Part shown: piece by piece, positions 18,023-25,436 of the stretch | How positions within the stretch are numbered: position 1 is the stretch's first letter | Layout: the number at the start of each line of letters is the position of its first letter | NCBI GenBank assembly: GCA_025350705.1 | Contig: JANXXH010000098.1 | Location: 1-38,412, forward strand | Length of the DNA stretch: 38,412 bases | Direction of reading: 5' to 3' | Origin: Gallionella sp. | GTDB taxonomy: Bacteria; Pseudomonadota; Gammaproteobacteria; Burkholderiales; Gallionellaceae | Notes under the pieces: model-generated | Seen by the model: only the letters and a program-made list of their open reading frames with translations | Database searches by the model: none | Told to the model about the DNA's origin: nothing | Made by a program: the position numbers and the translations under genes

Positions 18023-19681
18023 ATGCAAAGAAATATAATTGCATGGTTGCGAAATAATATTGGCCTGGTCGTAGTGATCGCGGTTTCGTTTATTATTTAT
18101 GCGCCAAGCCTGAGCGGTGATTTTATCATCGATGATATCCCGCAAGTCAGAGACAACCCGTACATTCGCGATATCAGTTCTATCTCACGCTTCTTTACCA
18201 AGGGGCTTTGGGAAAATTCTGCTCTAGAAATTACCACCGAACAACGTTACCTTCCCATGACGTTGGTGCCCATGTTGCTTAACTATAAATTGTGGGGCAG
18301 CAGCCCGTTCGGGTATCACTTTTTTTTGCTGCTTTTGCATCTGGCAACCACCAGTCTTGTTTATGTTCTGATACGCAAATTAGTGGCCGGGTCTGCAATG
18401 GCCGCTACGGTCGGCGCAGCCATATTCGTGTTGCACCCGACTAAAGTTGGATCGGTGGCATGGATAATCGGCGGTGTTGAACCACTCGTGACATTTTTTC
18501 TGCTGGGGGCAATGCTTGCACATCAATCCTTTGTTGATAGTTTCAATAATAAAAAAGAATGGCGCTATCTGTTGTTGTCGCTGCTTTGTTTTCAACTGGC
18601 GCTGTGGAGCAAGGAAGTGGCCATTGCTTTTCCCTTGATCGTAGCGGCATATGATCTGATTTACAGAAAAAAGATCGATTGGCCTATTGCCTTTCTGCAC
18701 ACGATGGTGATTGTGGGTTATTTGATTTCTCGCAGTCTTGTTCTAAGCCCTGCGGAAAAAACAGACGGTATTGATATATCGCAATTTTCAAGGGCGATTG
18801 ATTTTGCTTTGGGTTATAGCGAGCTGCTGGTTTTTCCTGCCCATATTCCGTTTTATATTTTGCCACCCGGACACTCCGTATCATCAGTGCTTGGAGTGGT
18901 CAGTGCAATTGTGATTGTCATGCTGGCCGGATTCAGTTGGCGAGCCTTTGATAAGGACAGAAGGAAAACCTTGGAATTCTCACTTGTCTGGATGGTGGTG
19001 TTGTTCTGGCCCGCTATCTTGTTGGCGTTCTACACGGACGGTTTTTATTCGCCCCGCTATCTGTATGTTCCGTCGGTAGGCATGGCGATTTTTGCGGCTG
19101 TTTTTTATGACTTCATGAATACATCCTATCTTCATTTGAAAATTCCTATCATGATGTCCTGTGCCTTGATCGTTGCCGCTTATGGGTTCGTTACCTGGAA
19201 AGAGATACCCGTGTGGCATGATGATGGTACGATTTACAGGAGAGTAACGGAAGTGGCGCCGGAGAACGCCGTGGGTTTTTTTGGGCTGGGGCAGTTTTAC
19301 TTTAATCGGGGAGATTATGCCGCAGCGGAAAGCAATTTTTTGCTTGCCTTGCAGAAAGCCAAAACACCAAAGTCGCGCGTGGAACCCTTGGTGATACTTG
19401 GCACCATTAACGGGATTAACAATAATCTTGACCAAAGCGAGTCATACTTGAAGGAGGCGGTGAAAATCGACCCGAAAAATTCGGATGGTTGGTTTGGCCT
19501 TGGCAATTTGGCATGGATACGTGGGCGAATTGACGAAGCTATTCCATTTTATGAAAAGGCTTTGGCCATCAAGCCTGATAATTACGAGGCCGCGATGAAT
19601 TTGGCGACAGCCTATGAAAAAACCGGACAATCTCAACGCAGCGATTTGATCAGGCAGCAGGCATCGGCCATGCGCCACTAA
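18023..19681 (+). CDS. TMTC-like membrane protein with C-terminal TPR repeats
   Basis: This protein of about 552 aa joins a GT-C-like membrane half to tetratricopeptide repeats. After the first helix it has SGDFIIDDIPQVRDNPYIRD and later RYLPMTLVPMLLNYKLWG, the pattern of the TMTC/DUF1736-type O-mannosyltransferase-like family. About ten helices follow. From about residue 410, three to four TPR units are visible (ENAVGFFGLGQFYFNRGDY; NSDGWFGLGNLAWIRGR; NYEAAMNLATAYEKTGQ). Such proteins may glycosylate secreted or surface proteins, with the TPRs outside the membrane holding the partner. The ATG at 18023 is preferred over a TTG two codons earlier. It is the last gene of the envelope-glycan region and ends in a likely terminator. 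Acceptor and donor are unknown. Confidence 0.8.
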   Translation: MQRNIIAWLRNNIGLVVVIAVSFIIYAPSLSGDFIIDDIPQVRDNPYIRDISSISRFFTKGLWENSALEITTEQRYLPMTLVPMLLNYKLWGSSPFGYHFFLLLLHLATTSLVYVLIRKLVAGSAMAATVGAAIFVLHPTKVGSVAWIIGGVEPLVTFFLLGAMLAHQSFVDSFNNKKEWRYLLLSLLCFQLALWSKEVAIAFPLIVAAYDLIYRKKIDWPIAFLHTMVIVGYLISRSLVLSPAEKTDGIDISQFSRAIDFALGYSELLVFPAHIPFYILPPGHSVSSVLGVVSAIVIVMLAGFSWRAFDKDRRKTLEFSLVWMVVLFWPAILLAFYTDGFYSPRYLYVPSVGMAIFAAVFYDFMNTSYLHLKIPIMMSCALIVAAYGFVTWKEIPVWHDDGTIYRRVTEVAPENAVGFFGLGQFYFNRGDYAAAESNFLLALQKAKTPKSRVEPLVILGTINGINNNLDQSESYLKEAVKIDPKNSDGWFGLGNLAWIRGRIDEAIPFYEKALAIKPDNYEAAMNLATAYEKTGQSQRSDLIRQQASAMRH

Positions 19682-19726
19682 AGTGGCCTTATAATTCCAT
19701 TCATACGCAATGAATGCCGCTTTTTT
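19680..19726 (+). terminator. probable intrinsic terminator
   Basis: A 7-bp stem (CATTCAT at 19698-19704, loop ACGCA, ATGAATG at 19710-19716) sits inside a looser outer pairing (AAAGTGGC with GCCGCTTT) and is followed by six T residues at 19721-19726. It would end the TMTC-like transcript before the Nudix gene. Confidence 0.45.
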
Positions 19727-19744
19727 GTCCGAATTGGAATCGCC

Positions 19745-20290
19745 ATGGATTTGAAAGAAACATGCCTTGAGTCTGCCCTGGTTTATGAGGGCGACTTTAT
19801 GCGCTTACATAAGGACAGTGTACTGCTGCCGGATGGTTCGGTGAGCAGCCGCGAATACCTCACGCATCCCGGTGCGGTGGCGGTGCTGGCGATTCTGGAT
19901 AATGGCAATCTGCTGATGGAACGGCAATTCCGCTATGCGCCACAGCGCGAGTTTATCGAATTGCCTGCTGGAAAAATCGATCATGGAGAAGATATTTTGC
20001 TTTGCGCGCAACGCGAGCTGCTGGAGGAAACCGGTTATGTGGCGAGCGAATGGATCCATCTCACTACTGCCTGGCCGTGCATCGGTTATGCAGACGAGCG
20101 CATGGAGTATTTTTTGGCACGCGGCCTTACTCATCAGGGGCGAAAACTGGATGACGGCGAGTTTCTTGAGGTGTTGGAGTTGTCCTTGCCGGATGCGATC
20201 GAGTGGATACGAATAGGAAAGATCAACGAGAGCAAAACCATCGTCGGCTTGTTCTGGCTGGAGAAATACCTGAACGGCTGGCAGGGTTAG
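19745..20290 (+). CDS. Nudix hydrolase, ADP-ribose pyrophosphatase-like
   Basis: This 181-aa protein hydrolyses nucleoside-diphosphate derivatives; the closest named relatives are ADP-ribose or ADP-sugar pyrophosphatases (NudF-like). The Nudix box is complete at residues 76-98: Gly76, Glu82, Arg90-Glu91, Glu94-Glu95 and Gly97, which bind the catalytic metal. The upstream ERQFRYAPQREFIELPAG is typical of the ADP-ribose-type subgroup. ATG at 19745 gives a full-length family N-terminus, but no strong ribosome site is present. The gene seems to stand alone. Its substrate cannot be settled from sequence; a nucleotide-sugar housekeeping role would fit its neighbours but is only a guess. Confidence 0.88.
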   Translation: MDLKETCLESALVYEGDFMRLHKDSVLLPDGSVSSREYLTHPGAVAVLAILDNGNLLMERQFRYAPQREFIELPAGKIDHGEDILLCAQRELLEETGYVASEWIHLTTAWPCIGYADERMEYFLARGLTHQGRKLDDGEFLEVLELSLPDAIEWIRIGKINESKTIVGLFWLEKYLNGWQG

Positions 20291-20309
20291 TGCAAGACAT
20301 AAACAATTG

Positions 20310-20444
20310 CTCGCGCAAAGACGCAAAGAAAAACAAAAGTCACCCGTAAAAGATTCATTTCGATGTCTCCTTAATCCGGGCATGCAAGGTAAATTTGGTT
20401 TTCGATCTTCTTTGCGCCTTTGCGTCTTTGCGTCTTTGCGCGAG
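20310..20444. repeat. dispersed inverted repeat built on AAAGACGCAAAG units
   Basis: A perfect 18-nt inverted repeat (CTCGCGCAAAGACGCAAA at 20310-20327, its complement at 20427-20444) flanks about 100 bp of spacer. The right arm continues leftward with more GCGTCTTTGCGTC-like units, so it is built from a short repeating unit. It fills most of the gap between the Nudix and amt genes. This has the look of a REP-like intergenic element. Confidence 0.6.
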
Positions 20445-20538
20445 ACTGATTTTTTGTAATTAATAGGCCGCTATGTTCAACTACAGCGTATGGGTGAGTG
20501 GCTGCCGGTTTTGAATAAAGAAAAATAAGGGGAGAAGT

Positions 20539-21741
20539 ATGGAAAATTTAAAAATCAATAATGACACCTTGTTTATTTTGCTCGGTGCGATCATGGTTCT
20601 GGCCATGCACGCGGGATTTGCCTTTTTGGAGCTGGGCACGGTGCGCAAGAAAAATCAGGTGAATGCACTGGTCAAGATTTTGACCGATTTTGCGGTTTCC
20701 ACACTGGCGTATTTTTTTATTGGGTATGCGATTGCATACGGTGTGAACTTTTTTACCGGCGCGGAAGAGCTCGCGCAAAAGAGCGGATATGAATTGGTGA
20801 AATTCTTTTTCCTGCTGACTTTCGCTGCCGCGATTCCGGCCATCGTTTCCGGCGGCATCGCAGAGCGCGCCAAATTCCATCCGCAAATGGTGGCGACTTT
20901 TATGCTGGTCGGATTCATCTATCCATTCTTCGAGGGCATCGCGTGGAATCATCATTTCGGTGTTCAAGATTGGCTGAATAAGACATTCGGTGCGGAGTTC
21001 CACGATTTTGCCGGCTCGGTGGTGGTGCATGCGGTGGGCGGTTGGATCGGTCTGGCGGCAGTTCTGCTGCTCGGTGCGCGGCGCGGTCGCTATAACAAAG
21101 AAGGGCGAATCTCGGCGCACCCGCCCTCCAGCATTCCATTCCTTGCATTGGGCGCTTGGATACTGACGGTCGGCTGGTTCGGCTTCAACGTCATGTCGGC
21201 ACAGGAGATCAGCAAGATCAGCGGACTGGTCGCGGTGAATTCATTGATGGCAATGGTGGGCGGTACATTGGCTGCGCTGTGGATGGGCAAGAACGATCCC
21301 GGCTTCGTGCATAACGGACCGTTAGCGGGTCTGGTTGCGATATGCGCCGGTTCAGATCTGATGCACCCGATTGGCGCACTGTTCGTTGGCGGTGTAGCGG
21401 GAGCATTGTTCGTGGTGATGTTCACCCTGACGCAAAACCGCTGGAAGATCGACGATGTGCTCGGTGTGTGGCCGTTGCATGGTTTGTGTGGCGCGTGGGG
21501 CGGGATAGCAGCGGGGATATTCGGCCTCAAGGCTTTCGGCGGGATCGGCGGGGTCAGTTTTATGTCACAACTGTGCGGCACATTGCTCGGCATCGTGATT
21601 GCCTTCGCGGGAGGCTATCTGGTGTATGCCGTGTTGAAGAAATCGGTAGGCATACGCTTGGATGCTGAAGAAGAGTTTAATGGTACGGATTTGAGTGTCC
21701 ATCAAATTACAGCGACACCGGAACGCGAGTCGGGCTGGTAA
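20539..21741 (+). CDS. amtB: ammonium transporter
   Basis: This is an inner-membrane channel of the Amt/Rh family for ammonium uptake. The 400-aa protein has eleven membrane segments. Recognisable parts are NDTLFILLGAIMVLAMHAGFAFLE at the first helix, FEGIAWN, DFAGSVVVHAVGGWIG (conserved Asp and first pore His), GWFGFNV, and WPLHGLCGAWGGIAAGIF with the second pore His. The cytoplasmic C-tail, which PII (GlnK) normally contacts, ends in GIRLDAEEEFNGTDLSVHQI. There is no cleavable leader upstream of the first helix. AGGGGAGAAG just before the ATG is a good ribosome site. No glnK gene is adjacent, which is less usual. No convincing sigma-54 site was found upstream. Confidence 0.95.
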   Translation: MENLKINNDTLFILLGAIMVLAMHAGFAFLELGTVRKKNQVNALVKILTDFAVSTLAYFFIGYAIAYGVNFFTGAEELAQKSGYELVKFFFLLTFAAAIPAIVSGGIAERAKFHPQMVATFMLVGFIYPFFEGIAWNHHFGVQDWLNKTFGAEFHDFAGSVVVHAVGGWIGLAAVLLLGARRGRYNKEGRISAHPPSSIPFLALGAWILTVGWFGFNVMSAQEISKISGLVAVNSLMAMVGGTLAALWMGKNDPGFVHNGPLAGLVAICAGSDLMHPIGALFVGGVAGALFVVMFTLTQNRWKIDDVLGVWPLHGLCGAWGGIAAGIFGLKAFGGIGGVSFMSQLCGTLLGIVIAFAGGYLVYAVLKKSVGIRLDAEEEFNGTDLSVHQITATPERESGW

Positions 21742-21826
21742 TTCACTGATAGATTAGGATCGTGCAATATAGGGCGACCTTATCTCGAAATAAAGATGGC
21801 ATCGTAAAACTGAATTAACTCAATAA

Positions 21827-21858
21827 GCTCGGCGGATGATGAGTGCATTCCGCCGAGC
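21827..21858. terminator. convergent terminator hairpin
   Basis: A 10-bp perfect stem (GCTCGGCGGA at 21827-21836, TCCGCCGAGC at 21849-21858, 12-nt loop) lies between the convergent amt and yfdX-like genes, 11 bp past the latter's stop. On the minus strand it is followed by a T-rich TTATTGAGTTAATT. It likely ends yfdX and may serve both directions. Confidence 0.6.
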
Positions 21859-21869
21859 CTCCTTGCTGA

Positions 21870-22775
21870 TCAGATTAAATCAGATAATTGCTTCTTAATT
21901 TTGTCGAACCACCCCATACCACTCTTACTCTCTGCGGATTTTTTATTAATCCCATCCAGCTGCTCATACATGGACTGATAGTCCTTCTTTTTGCCATAGC
22001 CCAGCAATTCGGCCATCTGTAATTGTTCTCGGCTATCATTAAGGTATTTAGCAAGCTTGTCGTTTTCTTCTTTGCTGCGGTCTTTTTTCTCGGCCAAGGT
22101 TTGCGCTTCCTTGAGCAGGCTTTCCGTACGCAGCTTGGGTAGCGGCATAGCCTCTGTAGTGATCACCAAGGTATTCAGCGTGGCCTGTAACTGAGCCTTA
22201 GCCTCATCAACTTTGCCTGCGTCAATGAGTGGCGTAATGGCTTTGATTGCAGCCGGATAGGTGGCTAGCGGAATATTAGTAGTGCGTAGCTGGATTTCGC
22301 TAGCCAGATTGGCGAGCAGCAGACGAGCCTTCTGTATTTCACCGTCACTCAAATTTTCTTTAGCCTCCTTGATCATTGCCTTGACCGTGTCACGGTTTGC
22401 CAGCAGATCGAGTGTCACGACTTCAGTATCAACTGGAGCCAATGCAAGATGAGGATTCCTTGCTAGTACGAGTTCTAGCTTGCCAGTTGCCACCGCCAGT
22501 GCATCCACTGCCTTTCTATCCTTATTTTCTTCCAACGCCTGCAACGCCTTTCTTGTTTCAGCAATTGCAGACTGCGCATCGGAAATTAACTCCTTCCGTT
22601 TCTCTGCGGCAGCATCGGCTGTCTTTTCGTCCACTTTAGGTTGCACCGACTTGCTAGCCTCTGGCTGTACCTCCGGTTTTTTAGGTAGTGCCGAGTCAGC
22701 AGCGAAGCCTTGAGCTGAAATCAGACCCATGGCCATCATGATTGCGACAAGATTTTTTAGTTTAAATTTATTCAT
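21870..22775 (-). CDS. YfdX family periplasmic protein
   Basis: This 301-aa secreted protein has a clear signal peptide (cleavage after AQGFAA, about residue 25), a Pro/Lys/Glu-rich linker, and a helical YfdX domain. Family marks include SDAQSAIAETRKALQALE, ARNPHLALAPVDTEVV, KARLLLANLASEI, IPLATYPAAIKAITPLIDAGK and AMPLPKLRTESLLKEA. E. coli YfdX is linked to acid and multidrug stress via EvgA, but its activity is not known. The last roughly 70 residues extend past the usual domain and end in a basic amphipathic stretch (GMGWFDKIKKQLSDLI). AAAAGGAG precedes the ATG. A CTTGAAA box lies about 70 bp upstream. Placement next to Deg protease and Hsp20 genes suggests an envelope or heat-stress role. 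Confidence 0.85.
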   Translation of the reverse strand: MNKFKLKNLVAIMMAMGLISAQGFAADSALPKKPEVQPEASKSVQPKVDEKTADAAAEKRKELISDAQSAIAETRKALQALEENKDRKAVDALAVATGKLELVLARNPHLALAPVDTEVVTLDLLANRDTVKAMIKEAKENLSDGEIQKARLLLANLASEIQLRTTNIPLATYPAAIKAITPLIDAGKVDEAKAQLQATLNTLVITTEAMPLPKLRTESLLKEAQTLAEKKDRSKEENDKLAKYLNDSREQLQMAELLGYGKKKDYQSMYEQLDGINKKSAESKSGMGWFDKIKKQLSDLI

Positions 22776-23135
22776 GTTTTTCTCCTTTTAAAATAAAAAC
22801 GCGGAACATCCCGGTGAACCGCAAATTAAGGATAAATTTTTGGATTTCAAGTGCTCTGAAAAAAATCAATCTCTCCATTTTTGGCATCAACATAGTGACG
22901 TGGTGTTAGCGGTTTTATAGAAACGCATTTATTTGGCGGGATTTGAGGGTGGCGAAGAGCGAATTGCCAAGGAACCTGTCAGGCCATTGGTTCGTTTTAT
23001 GGAAATACACAAATCGATCAGAACGGCGGCTTCGCTCACGACAGAAAGCTGAATTTCACCATCGTTTCCGGAAATGTAATATGGGAAAAAGCCCCTGCCA
23101 CCACCCAACCTGGAAAGTAGCTGGTAGATGATGGT
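22776..23135. promoter_or_regulatory. 360-bp gap, leader of the yfdX-like gene
   Basis: No gene is supported here. The half next to yfdX holds its promoter region: on the minus strand CTTGAAA (22845-22851) and, after 13 bp, CCTTAATT (22824-22831). The first box matches a heat-shock sigma-32 -35 element, the second matches the -10 consensus poorly. A small hairpin GCGG...CCGC lies at 22801-22822 near the expected transcript start. The remaining part up to the Deg protease stop shows nothing recognisable. Confidence 0.3.
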
Positions 23136-24266
23136 TTAATCACCTGACTGAAGTACCACCTGCACCTCGCGGGCTTTCCCTTGCCGCAGCACTTCCAATC
23201 TGATCTTGTCTCCCACCTTGTAGTCATCCAGCAGCGCGACAAGCTTACCCACGCTGTCCACGGGCTTGCCTTCGATTGCGGTGATGATGTCGCCGGGAAT
23301 GATCTCTCCTTTACGGGTTTGTACTATCCCTTTCAATCCGGCTGCGCTGGCAGACGTACCTGATGGCACTCTCAGTATCACTACTCCCTTGATCTCAAGC
23401 AATTCTGTCAATCGCTCGTTGAGGCTCTCGTCGATTTCGATGCCAAGTGTTGGACGAGTGTATTTGCCATTGCGTATGAGTTGCGGCACGACGCGGTTGA
23501 CTGTATCAACGGGAACTGCGAAGCCTATGCCAGCATTTGCACCACTCGGGCTGTATATTGCCGTATTGATACCGATCAGCCGACCAGATGAATCCAATAA
23601 AGGCCCGCCGGAGTTTCCAGGATTGATCGCCGCATTGGTCTGGATCAGATGTTCGACCGTAGCGCCGTTTTCTTCAGTGAGCGAACGATTCAGCGCTGAA
23701 ACAATGCCGTTGGTCAGTGTCCAGTCCAGTCCGAATGGATTACCTATGGCAAAAACCTTTTGCCCCACCTTGAGATCGCGGCTGGTGCCTATTGGCAGAG
23801 GCGACGAGTTCTTTTGAGTTATCTTGATCTTGAGCACCGCAATGTCATGCATCGGGCTGGTGCCGATCAGGGTGGCTTTGTAATCCTTGCCATTCGCCAG
23901 CCTGATAGTGGCCTCGCTGGCGTTCTGAATGACGTGATAGTTGGTTACCACATGTCCCGATTCGTCCCAAAAAAATCCCGAGCCCGAGCCGCGTGGAACA
24001 GAGAATGTGTTGCGCGACCAGAAGTCTTGTACTTCGCTGCTGGTCGTGATGAACACTACCGAGTCGCGCGATTTTTCAAACAGTTCTATGGTCGCTTTTT
24101 CGTCTGCAGCCAGTTCACCGCGTGGCGTAACCGGGCGCGGAGCCACATCTGCACCTTCCGCCGCAGGAATAAAAGCCAGGACCAGTCCGAGCAGCGCAGT
24201 GGCAATCACACCAGCCCATAAGGAACGGATCAGACGCTTGGAAATCAGCAGGTAATTTCTAAACAA
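23136..24266 (-). CDS. HtrA/Deg-type serine protease with PDZ domain
   Basis: This is an envelope quality-control protease that degrades misfolded proteins. The 376-aa chain has one N-terminal hydrophobic segment (about residues 14-35, possibly an anchor or signal), a trypsin-like domain and a single PDZ domain (about 275-370). The catalytic triad is intact: His111 in TNYHVI, Asp141 in MHDIAVLKI, and Ser219 in NPGNSGGPLL. One PDZ places it nearer DegS and plant Deg1 than the two-PDZ DegP. No ATG is available at the N-terminus. The TTG at 24266 is chosen because AGGGAGG lies 5 bp before it. A strong heat-shock-type promoter (24290-24316) immediately precedes it, divergent from the hsp20 promoter. 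Confidence 0.92.
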   Translation of the reverse strand: MFRNYLLISKRLIRSLWAGVIATALLGLVLAFIPAAEGADVAPRPVTPRGELAADEKATIELFEKSRDSVVFITTSSEVQDFWSRNTFSVPRGSGSGFFWDESGHVVTNYHVIQNASEATIRLANGKDYKATLIGTSPMHDIAVLKIKITQKNSSPLPIGTSRDLKVGQKVFAIGNPFGLDWTLTNGIVSALNRSLTEENGATVEHLIQTNAAINPGNSGGPLLDSSGRLIGINTAIYSPSGANAGIGFAVPVDTVNRVVPQLIRNGKYTRPTLGIEIDESLNERLTELLEIKGVVILRVPSGTSASAAGLKGIVQTRKGEIIPGDIITAIEGKPVDSVGKLVALLDDYKVGDKIRLEVLRQGKAREVQVVLQSGD

Positions 24267-24289
24267 AACAACCTCCCTTTGTCGTAAAA

Positions 24290-24316
24290 AATATGGGCAC
24301 CACGAGCATTTTCAAG
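24290..24316 (-). promoter_or_regulatory. predicted heat-shock (sigma-32) promoter of the Deg protease gene
   Basis: On the minus strand, CTTGAAA (24310-24316) and CCCATATT (24290-24297) are separated by 12 bp, close to the sigma-32 consensus of CTTGAA and CCCCATNT boxes. The transcript would start near 24283 with a leader of about 17 nt, just enough for the AGGGAGG ribosome site. Confidence 0.6.
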
Positions 24317-24321
24317 TGGCT

Positions 24322-24350
24322 CTTGAAATTTAATTAGCCGTACACATATA
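24322..24350 (+). promoter_or_regulatory. predicted heat-shock (sigma-32) promoter of the hsp20 gene
   Basis: CTTGAAA (24322-24328), a 14-bp spacer and CACATATA (24343-24350) match the sigma-32 pattern with one mismatch in the core of the second box. The expected start near 24357 gives a leader of about 48 nt. Its -35 box and that of the divergent protease promoter form the inverted repeat TTCAAG-N5-CTTGAA at 24311-24327. Confidence 0.6.
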
Positions 24351-24404
24351 GCGTGACGGGAAAGCGTTATTTCATTTTATTCAACCAGACTAGAGGAGGA
24401 TATC

Positions 24405-24827
24405 ATGTTCAATCTGTTACGTTTCAACCAGGCTGACGATGCTTTTGACGATCTGTTTCGCGGCTTTTTGATGCGTCCCGTGCGTATGGATAGCGCTCAG
24501 GAATTGCAGATTAAATTGGATGTCAGGGAAAACGACAAAAACTACACCGTTCATGCCGAAATTCCAGGCGTAAAAAAGGAAGACATACAAGTCAGCATAG
24601 ACGGCAATCAAGTTGCCATTAGTGCCGAAGTCAAGAATGAAAAGGAAGTAAAGGACGATGAAAAAGTGCTTCGCTGCGAGCGCTTTTACGGCAAGGTTTC
24701 CCGCGTCTTTACCTTGGCACAGGACGTTGACAACGAGTCTGCCGCAGCAAAATATAACAACGGTGTTCTGGAGCTTACTTTGCCGAAGAAGGCTGCAGCC
24801 ATGTCAAAACGTCTGACCATCAGTTGA
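24405..24827 (+). CDS. small heat-shock protein, Hsp20/alpha-crystallin family
   Basis: This ATP-independent cytoplasmic chaperone binds unfolding proteins and holds them for refolding. The 140-aa protein has a short N-terminal arm, an alpha-crystallin domain from about residue 28 (IKLDVRENDKNYTVHAEIPGVKKEDI, then FYGKVSRVFTLAQDVD and AKYNNGVLELTLPK), and a short tail. The hallmark NGVLELTLPK is intact. The C-terminal IXI anchor is not obvious; the chain ends MSKRLTIS, where LTI may substitute. AGAGGAGG gives a strong ribosome site before the ATG. The predicted sigma-32 promoter lies 55-83 bp upstream, and the partner gene across it encodes a Deg protease, making a heat-shock pair. Identification is secure. 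Confidence 0.96.
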   Translation: MFNLLRFNQADDAFDDLFRGFLMRPVRMDSAQELQIKLDVRENDKNYTVHAEIPGVKKEDIQVSIDGNQVAISAEVKNEKEVKDDEKVLRCERFYGKVSRVFTLAQDVDNESAAAKYNNGVLELTLPKKAAAMSKRLTIS

Positions 24828-24880
24828 AATCGGGAGGATATTTAATGGAACTAAAAATAGTTTAAATAATCTGACGCGTG

Positions 24881-24897
24881 TCCCGAATTATTCGGGA
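24881..24897 (+). repeat. small hairpin downstream of hsp20
   Basis: TCCCGAA (24881-24887), loop TTA, TTCGGGA (24891-24897) form a perfect 7-bp stem. A six-codon frame with a good GGGAGG site (start 24845) precedes it. The hairpin could be a partial terminator or processing point between hsp20 and the next small gene. Confidence 0.35.
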
Positions 24898-24949
24898 ATT
24901 GTTGGAGTAATACTTTGACGATTATTTATTTAATGAAGGAGATTGAAAA

Positions 24950-25087
24950 ATGAACGTTGAAAACAACAAGGTTGGCCATATTCAAGGTGCTGATGCAAAG
25001 TTTGACCGCGACACTGAGTTCCATGCAGCACTCGGGTGGTTAGCGGCGCTGCCAATAACAATTGCTGCAATTGCAACTGCCGCATAA
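24950..25087 (+). CDS. small hydrophobic-tailed protein of unknown function, 45 aa
   Basis: This 45-codon ORF has a clear AAGGAGA ribosome site at the right distance and is followed 26 bp after the stop by a strong GC hairpin, so it has the outline of a real gene. The N-terminal half is polar and charged (VENNKVGHIQGADAKFDRDTE) in part, and the C-terminal half is a short hydrophobic, Ala-rich segment (WLAALPITIAAIATAA) that could sit in the membrane. I do not recognise the family. It follows hsp20 on the same strand about 120 bp downstream and could be co-expressed during stress. Confidence 0.5.
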   Translation: MNVENNKVGHIQGADAKFDRDTEFHAALGWLAALPITIAAIATAA

Positions 25088-25112
25088 GGTGTTGCCTGTA
25101 GCATATAAATAA

Positions 25113-25137
25113 CAAAGGGCGGGAAATCCGCCCTTTG
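25113..25137 (+). terminator. terminator-like hairpin
   Basis: A perfect 10-bp stem (CAAAGGGCGG at 25113-25122, CCGCCCTTTG at 25128-25137) with a 5-nt loop GAAAT lies just after the 45-aa gene. No long T-tract follows, but the stem is strong and compact. Confidence 0.6.
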
Positions 25138-25436
25138 CTATTCGCCATGCAAAATTGGCAAAGTATGAAATCGTATCATCAGCAAACCCAAAGTTTGTTG
25201 GCGCGATTCAACTGAGCATGTAGTAAGGGAGCAGAAGCTGCAAAAGAAATTAACACTAAATTCGCAATTAAATCGCAGCCGATAGTTAGCATTCGGCATT
25301 TAGTCGTCGAACGACCGCAGCACCGACCAGAAGTTCATATTATCAAACTCGATGCGAGAAAGCGGCTGTTCGTAATGCGCGAACCGCGACACAGTAAGAA
25401 GGTCACGACCCTCCAAAGCATGCTCAGGCTGTGCAA
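25138..25436. other. non-coding stretch of about 300 bp
   Basis: No gene is supported. On the minus strand, a 52-codon frame without a start (25300-25458) runs out of the end of the broken yceH gene in another frame and reads protein-like (for example EFDNMNFWSVLRSFDD before its stop). It may be the remains of an older downstream gene, or chance. Nothing else was seen. Confidence 0.25.

Noticed and set aside
20508-20530. TGGC...TTTG sequence before amtB as a sigma-54 promoter
   Set aside because: The GG element is present, but the GC of the -12 box is missing at the right spacing.
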